Assembly: GCA_028819945.1 (NCBI GenBank)
Contig: JAPPKQ010000046.1
Span: forward strand, 1-13,431
DNA length: 13,431 bases
Source of the DNA: a bacterium
GTDB lineage: Bacteria; Actinomycetota; Acidimicrobiia; Acidimicrobiales; CATQHL01
Direction of reading: 5' to 3'
Shown: piece by piece, positions 7,747 to 13,431 of the stretch
How positions within the stretch are numbered: the stretch's first letter is position 1
Layout of the letters: every line of letters begins with the position of its first letter
Made by a program: the position numbers and the translations under genes
The notes under the pieces: generated by a model
What the model was told of the DNA's origin: nothing
Databases searched by the model: none
What the model saw: the letters and a program-made list of their open reading frames with translations, nothing else

Positions 7747-8778
7747 CGGTCGCGACCCGTTGGCGCGCCGTGCCAGTGTGAGCGAGAAGTCACCGGCTCC
7801 GTCCAGCCACTGCGCCAGGACCGTGAAGCCGGCCGCCGCCAACTCCTCGAGGATCTGGGCGGGCCGGAACTTGACCGAGACCTCGGTTCGCATGGCCTCG
7901 CCGTCGGCGAAGGAGACGCGCAGGCCGAGTCGCCGCACGTGCACCACCTGCGCGCCTTCGGACCGCAGCCACATCTCGACTCGCTGCGTCTCGCCGTCGT
8001 AGGTGGCCACGTGCTTGAACCGCAGGGGCTCGAAGTCGGCGTCCAGGCGCCGGTTGATGACGCGCAGCACGTTGCGGTTGAACGCCGCGGTGATCCCGGC
8101 GGCGTCGTCGTAGGCGGCGAGCAGGCGGCTGCGCTCCTTCACCAGATCCGCGCCGAGCAGGAACGTCTCGCCCGCCGAGGACATGCCGGCGATCTCGGCG
8201 AGGAACTTCCGGCGCTCGGGTCCGGGGAAGTTGCCGATGGTGCCACCCAGCAGGGCCACCAGCCGCCGCCCCTCTCTGGGGACCGACCGCAGGTCCGCAC
8301 CGAACTCGCCCACGACGCCGTGGGTGACCACGCCGGGATAGGCCGCAGCGGCGCCGGCCGCGGTGGCGCGCAGGGCCGTCTCGTTCACGTCGAAGGGAAC
8401 GAAGGCCTCGAGAGTGCCGGCGGTGGCCATGGCGTCGAGCAGCAGGCGGGTCTTGTCCGAGAACCCCGAGCCCAATTCGACGAGCGTCCCAGCCCCCGAG
8501 AGCGTCGCGATCTCCGGAGCGGCACGTCGCAGGATCTCGTGCTCGCGGCGCGTCAGGTAGTACTCGCTCAGCCGGGTGATCTCCCCGAACAGCCGGGAGC
8601 CCTCGTCGTCGTAGAACCACTTGGGGGGAATGTCCTTCGGCTCCGATCCGAGCCCCGCGGACACGTCGGCCGCCAGCGCCCGGTCCTGGGCCGCCTCGTC
8701 GGTGCAGACGCTGATCGTGTAGCCGGGGTCCCCGGCGGCGGCCGCGGCGAACGCGTCGGAGCGTGCTGCCTTCGCCAC
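7744..8778 (-). CDS. egtD: L-histidine N-alpha-methyltransferase (ergothioneine biosynthesis)
   Basis: SAM-dependent enzyme that trimethylates the alpha-amino group of histidine to hercynine, the first step to the thiol antioxidant ergothioneine. Family marks in the 344 residues: PKWFYDDEGSRLFGEITRL (52-70), SEYYLTRREHEIL (71-83), the SAM-binding loop VELGSGFSDKTRLLL (100-114), FVPFDVNETAL, LLGGTIGNFPGPER, FLLGADLVKER and AYDDAAGITAAFNRNVLRVIN. The GTG at 8778 is 12 bases after the egtB stop and has no Shine-Dalgarno, so translation probably depends on ribosomes arriving from egtB. The first 15 or so residues are alanine-rich and the true start is slightly uncertain. With egtB it forms the core ergothioneine pair; egtA, egtC and egtE are not in this window. 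Confidence 0.96.
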
Positions 8779-8790
8779 GGCGGTGACGGG

Positions 8791-10068
8791 TCAGCGACTG
8801 TCCCGGGCCAGGCGCAGGCCCGAGAAGTGCCAGCGCGTGCCCGGAGCGAAGAAGTTGCGGTAGCTGGCGCGGACGTGTCCGGCGGGGGTGACGCAGCAGC
8901 CACCCCGCAGCACCATCTGGTTGACCATGAACTTGCCGTTGTACTCGCCCACGGCACCCGCCGCGGGCGCGAATCCGGGATAGGGGCTGTAGGCGCTGGC
9001 AGTCCACTCCCAGACGTCGCCGAAGAGCTGCGTGAGACCGTCGCCGGCGGCGGGACGGGGGTGGAGCGCGCCCGAGGGCAGGAGGTTCGCGTCGTCGCTG
9101 TCCGGTCGCGCGGCGGCGCTTCCCGCGGCGGCCTCCCATTCGGCCTCGGTCGGCAGCCGGGCGCCGGCCCACTGGGCGAAGGCATCGGCCTCGTAGTACG
9201 AGATGTGGCAGACCGGATCGTCGGCGTGGACCTCCCGCGGGCCGGCCAGCGTGAACACCTGCCAGGAGCCGGCACTGAAGTCGTCGCCGGTGCGGCTCCA
9301 GTACAGCGGTGCGGACCAGCCCGAGGTCTGCGCCGCCGCCCACCCGTCGGACAGCCAGAGGGTGGGTGTCCGGTAGCCGCCGTCGGCCATGAACGCCAGC
9401 CAGTCGCCGCAGGTGACGAGGCGGCCCGACAACTCGTAGGGCCTGAGCAGGATCTCATGCCGCGGCCCCTCGTTGTCGAAGGCGAAGGATTCGCCGTCGT
9501 GCCCGATCGACCGACGGCCGCCCGCGAACCCAACCCAACCGGGGGCGGACCCGGCGGCCGTGGGGTCCGGCGACGTGCCGGGACGGTAGGCGGGCTGGGC
9601 GGGATTGCAGCTCAGGACGTGCTTGATGTCCATGAGCAGGAGTTCCTGGTGCTGCTGCTCGTGGTTCAGGCCCAGGGTCGCAAGGTCCTCCACCGTCTCG
9701 GGGGGCTCGCCGGTCAACAGGCGGACCATTGCCTCGTCGACCCAACTGCGGTACTCGGCAACCTCGGCGGCGGAGGGGCGGGAGATGATCCCCCGTTCCG
9801 GGCGGGGGTGCCGGGGGCCCGCTGCCTCGTAGTAGGAGTTGAAGAGGTAGTGATAGAGAGGGTCCGCCTCGCCGTAGTCCTCGAGGTGAGGCTTCAGCAG
9901 GAACGTCTCGAAGAACCAGGTGGTGTGGGCGCGGTGCCACTTGGTGGGGCTGACGTCGGCCATCGTCTGGATGCACTGATCCTCCGGCGACAGCGGCGCC
10001 GCCAACTGCTCGGTCAGCCCGCGTACGGCCGTATAGCGCTCGGCGAGGGTGCCGTCCGGCTCCGTCAC
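8791..10068 (-). CDS. egtB: Hercynine oxygenase / sulfoxide synthase (ergothioneine biosynthesis)
   Basis: Non-haem iron enzyme that uses oxygen to join a thiol (gamma-glutamylcysteine or cysteine, by subtype) to hercynine. Its 425 residues have the two expected parts. The N-terminal DinB-like domain contains KWHRAHTTWFFE (43-54) and NHEQQHQELLLMDIKH (135-150), so the iron ligands should be H48, H136 and H140. The C-terminal formylglycine-generating-enzyme-like domain contains GARLPTEAEWE, FGDVWEWTASAY, GEYNGKFMVNQMVLRGG and YRNFFAPGTRWHFSGLRLAR. Arg 86 and Arg 89 (PRHPR) are spaced like the two arginines I recall as binding gamma-glutamylcysteine in the Mycobacterium thermoresistibile enzyme, hinting at the glutamylcysteine route; this is a tentative reading. 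The GTG start overlaps the dnaJ stop (GTGA), so egtB is probably coupled to dnaJ. Confidence 0.96.
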   Translation of the reverse strand: MTEPDGTLAERYTAVRGLTEQLAAPLSPEDQCIQTMADVSPTKWHRAHTTWFFETFLLKPHLEDYGEADPLYHYLFNSYYEAAGPRHPRPERGIISRPSAAEVAEYRSWVDEAMVRLLTGEPPETVEDLATLGLNHEQQHQELLLMDIKHVLSCNPAQPAYRPGTSPDPTAAGSAPGWVGFAGGRRSIGHDGESFAFDNEGPRHEILLRPYELSGRLVTCGDWLAFMADGGYRTPTLWLSDGWAAAQTSGWSAPLYWSRTGDDFSAGSWQVFTLAGPREVHADDPVCHISYYEADAFAQWAGARLPTEAEWEAAAGSAAARPDSDDANLLPSGALHPRPAAGDGLTQLFGDVWEWTASAYSPYPGFAPAAGAVGEYNGKFMVNQMVLRGGCCVTPAGHVRASYRNFFAPGTRWHFSGLRLARDSR

Positions 10069-11009
10069 GCGGGCATCCCCAGGTGCTCGCGTGGCGACGC
10101 GCCCTTGGTGGCCTCGTCGAATTCCTCCAGAGCGCGGCGCTGGGCCGCGTTGAGCTTCTTGGGGACCACGACCTCCACGGTAACGAGCAGGTCACCGGTT
10201 CCGCGGTCGGTCTTCACGCCGCGGCCGCGCACGCGCAGGGTCCGCCCGGACGGGGTGCCCGCGGGCAGGCGCAGCGTCACCGGCTCACCCTCGAAGGTCG
10301 GAACCGCGATGCGCGCCCCGGCTGCGGCCTCGCTGAAGCTGACGGGAACGGTCAGGGTGAGATGGTCGCCGTCTCGCCCGAACAGCGGGTCGTCGCCGAC
10401 ACGCACGATCACATAGAGATCCCCCGGCAGCCCGCCGTTGGCACCTGCGCCGCCCTTGCCCCGCAGCCGGATCCGCTGACCGTCAGCGACGCCGGCGGGG
10501 ATCCGGACCTTCGTCGTCGAGCGGTCGGACCGCTCACCCAGGGCCACCTCGGAGGTCACCCCGTTCACGGCTTCGGAGAAGGAGAGGGAGATCTGCGCCT
10601 GATGGTCGGGCCCGCGCTGCGGGCGGTTGGCGCCCGGCGCCCCGCCGAACGGCCCGGCGCCGCCGCCGAACAGGTTCGCCAGCAGGTCGTTCAGCCCATC
10701 GGCGCCCGAGAACTGGAACGTGTGGGTTCCCCCCGGGCCTGTGGCGGCGAACGGGTTGCCGCCGGCGGCGAGGCGGCGGATCTCGTCGTACTGCGCACGC
10801 TTGTCGGCGTCGCCGACCACGTCGTAGGCGGCCGAGACCTCCTTGAAACGTTCCTCGGCGCGGGCATCGTCGGGATTCCGGTCGGGGTGCAACCGGCGCG
10901 CGAGCGAGCGGTAGGCCTTGGTGATCTCGTCCTGGGGTGCTTCGGCGGACACCCCCAGAACGCGGTAGTAGTCCTTCTGCAGCCACTCCTGGCGTATGTC
11001 GTTCATCAC
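10065..11009 (-). CDS. dnaJ: DnaJ-type co-chaperone without zinc finger
   Basis: J-domain protein that delivers unfolded substrates to DnaK and stimulates its ATPase. In 314 residues it has a J domain (about 13-75) with the essential HPD at 41-43 (RRLHPDRNP), a glycine/phenylalanine-rich linker (about 83-132) and the two beta-sandwich C-terminal domains with VRIPAGVADGQRIRLRGKG and LRLPAGTPSGRTLRVRGRG. The protein has no cysteine, so the CxxCxGxG zinc-binding region of classical DnaJ is absent. It is a class B (CbpA-like) protein, though its place after dnaK-grpE makes it the main partner of this DnaK. GTG 11009 with GAGG 8 bases upstream is one start; ATG at 11006 is the next codon and equally possible. 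A hairpin lies in the 33-base gap after grpE. The stop overlaps the egtB start. Confidence 0.94.
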   Translation of the reverse strand: MMNDIRQEWLQKDYYRVLGVSAEAPQDEITKAYRSLARRLHPDRNPDDARAEERFKEVSAAYDVVGDADKRAQYDEIRRLAAGGNPFAATGPGGTHTFQFSGADGLNDLLANLFGGGAGPFGGAPGANRPQRGPDHQAQISLSFSEAVNGVTSEVALGERSDRSTTKVRIPAGVADGQRIRLRGKGGAGANGGLPGDLYVIVRVGDDPLFGRDGDHLTLTVPVSFSEAAAGARIAVPTFEGEPVTLRLPAGTPSGRTLRVRGRGVKTDRGTGDLLVTVEVVVPKKLNAAQRRALEEFDEATKGASPREHLGMPA

Positions 11010-11011
11010 CT

Positions 11012-11037
11012 CACCCGCCTCGGAACTCGTGCGGGTG
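11012..11037 (-). other. Hairpin in the grpE-dnaJ gap covering the dnaJ ribosome binding site
   Basis: In the message CACCCGC and GCGGGTG pair across 12 bases, and CCT/AGG outside can extend the stem past a small bulge. The 3' arm includes part of the GAGG presumed to be the dnaJ Shine-Dalgarno and ends two or three bases from the start codon. It could limit DnaJ output or respond to temperature. Confidence 0.4.
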
Positions 11038-11042
11038 GGAGG

Positions 11043-11617
11043 TCATCCCCGGACGCCGACCACGGCGGGACGCAACACCCGCCCGCTCCACGCATAGCCG
11101 GTGCGCAGCACGTCGGTCACGATCGGGGCCCCTGAGGCCTCACCGTCGGTATCGTCGGGAGTGGCCATCACGGCCTCGTGATAGTTCGGATCGAAGGGCT
11201 CGCCGGCCGGCGAGATCACCTCGAGGCCGCCCTCGGTGAGCGCGTCGAGGAGCGCGCCGTGCAGCGGTCCGACCAACTCGCTGTCGTGGGCGGCACCGGC
11301 TTCAGACGCGTCGAGGACCGCCAACAGCCGTGTCGCCAGGTCGGCCGCCCCCCGTTCGGAGGCCTGGGCCTGCTGGTCGGCGGCCCGGCGCCGGAAGTTG
11401 GCGAATTCGGCCTTCAGACGGGCGAGAGCGTCGAGGTACTCGGCGCACCGCCCGCAGGTCACCCCATCGGGCGCGTCCCCTGCCGCACCCGGCGCACCGG
11501 TGTCCTCATCGATCGTCCCGGCTTGCGCCGTTGCGGCGTCGTCGACGGTGGCTCCTTCCGGCTCTGGATCGAGTTGTTCCTCGGCGGCCCCAGCCGCCGC
11601 GCGCTCGGGCGCAGCCG

Positions 11618-11621
<4 letters not shown>
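11043..11621 (-). CDS. grpE: Nucleotide exchange factor GrpE
   Basis: Dimeric co-chaperone that releases ADP from DnaK and resets the chaperone cycle. Of 192 residues, the first 50 are acidic and alanine-rich, probably disordered. Next comes the long dimerisation helix, with [20 protein letters not shown] (66-85), then the beta-domain signature [20 protein letters not shown] and the end [22 protein letters not shown] CxxC motif (C56, C59 in TCGRCAEYL) just before the long helix is not a standard GrpE feature. The GTG start overlaps the dnaK stop as GTGA, which should couple GrpE synthesis to DnaK. Identification is secure from the C-terminal domain and the gene order. Confidence 0.96.

Positions 11622-13431
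<1,810 letters not shown>

Noticed and set aside
10012-11042. hspR, HAIR or CIRCE elements near dnaJ
   Set aside because: No MerR-like gene and no CTTGAGT-N7-ACTCAAG or CIRCE-type repeat was seen. Such elements could lie upstream of dnaK outside the window.

Overview
The window is GC-rich, uses mostly G/C-ending codons and many GTG starts, and lacks CCA on its tRNA genes. PurB and CtaA look actinobacterial. A deep-branching actinobacterium, perhaps of the class Acidimicrobiia, fits best, but this is inference without a database search.

Left part (1-3417), haem A / terminal oxidase locus. ctaB (haem O synthase) and ctaA (haem A synthase) diverge from a short spacer with a TAnnnT -10 hexamer 7-8 bases before each start codon, so both look leaderless. 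ctaB carries a one-base frameshift near its 3' end. Downstream of ctaB is a cytochrome c oxidase subunit I homologue that runs off the left edge. Its fold is recognisable, but all six haem/copper-binding histidines and the main proton-path residues are replaced. It cannot be a conventional oxidase and is the most unusual object here.

Middle (3430-5011). Three tRNA genes (Glu-UUC, Asp-GUC, Phe-GAA) face a convergent pyrE. A less GC-rich spacer of about 210 bases with several short repeats separates pyrE from a divergent small gene of unknown function. That gene ends against purB at a hairpin.

Right part (5009-13431), one long co-directional train on the minus strand: dnaK (5' end beyond the window), grpE, dnaJ, egtB, egtD, purA, purB. 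Junctions in order are a 4-base GTGA overlap, a 33-base gap, a GTGA overlap, a 12-base gap, a 36-base gap and a GTGA overlap. The ergothioneine genes egtB-egtD therefore sit directly behind, and probably translationally coupled to, the DnaK chaperone genes, where other actinobacteria often have hspR. purA has its own Shine-Dalgarno sequence and a possible internal promoter, so the last two genes may also be transcribed separately.

The joint picture: one locus makes haem A and encodes a metal-free relative of the enzyme that uses it; another links protein repair and redox protection to AMP synthesis. No mobile element, CRISPR array or phage gene was seen.
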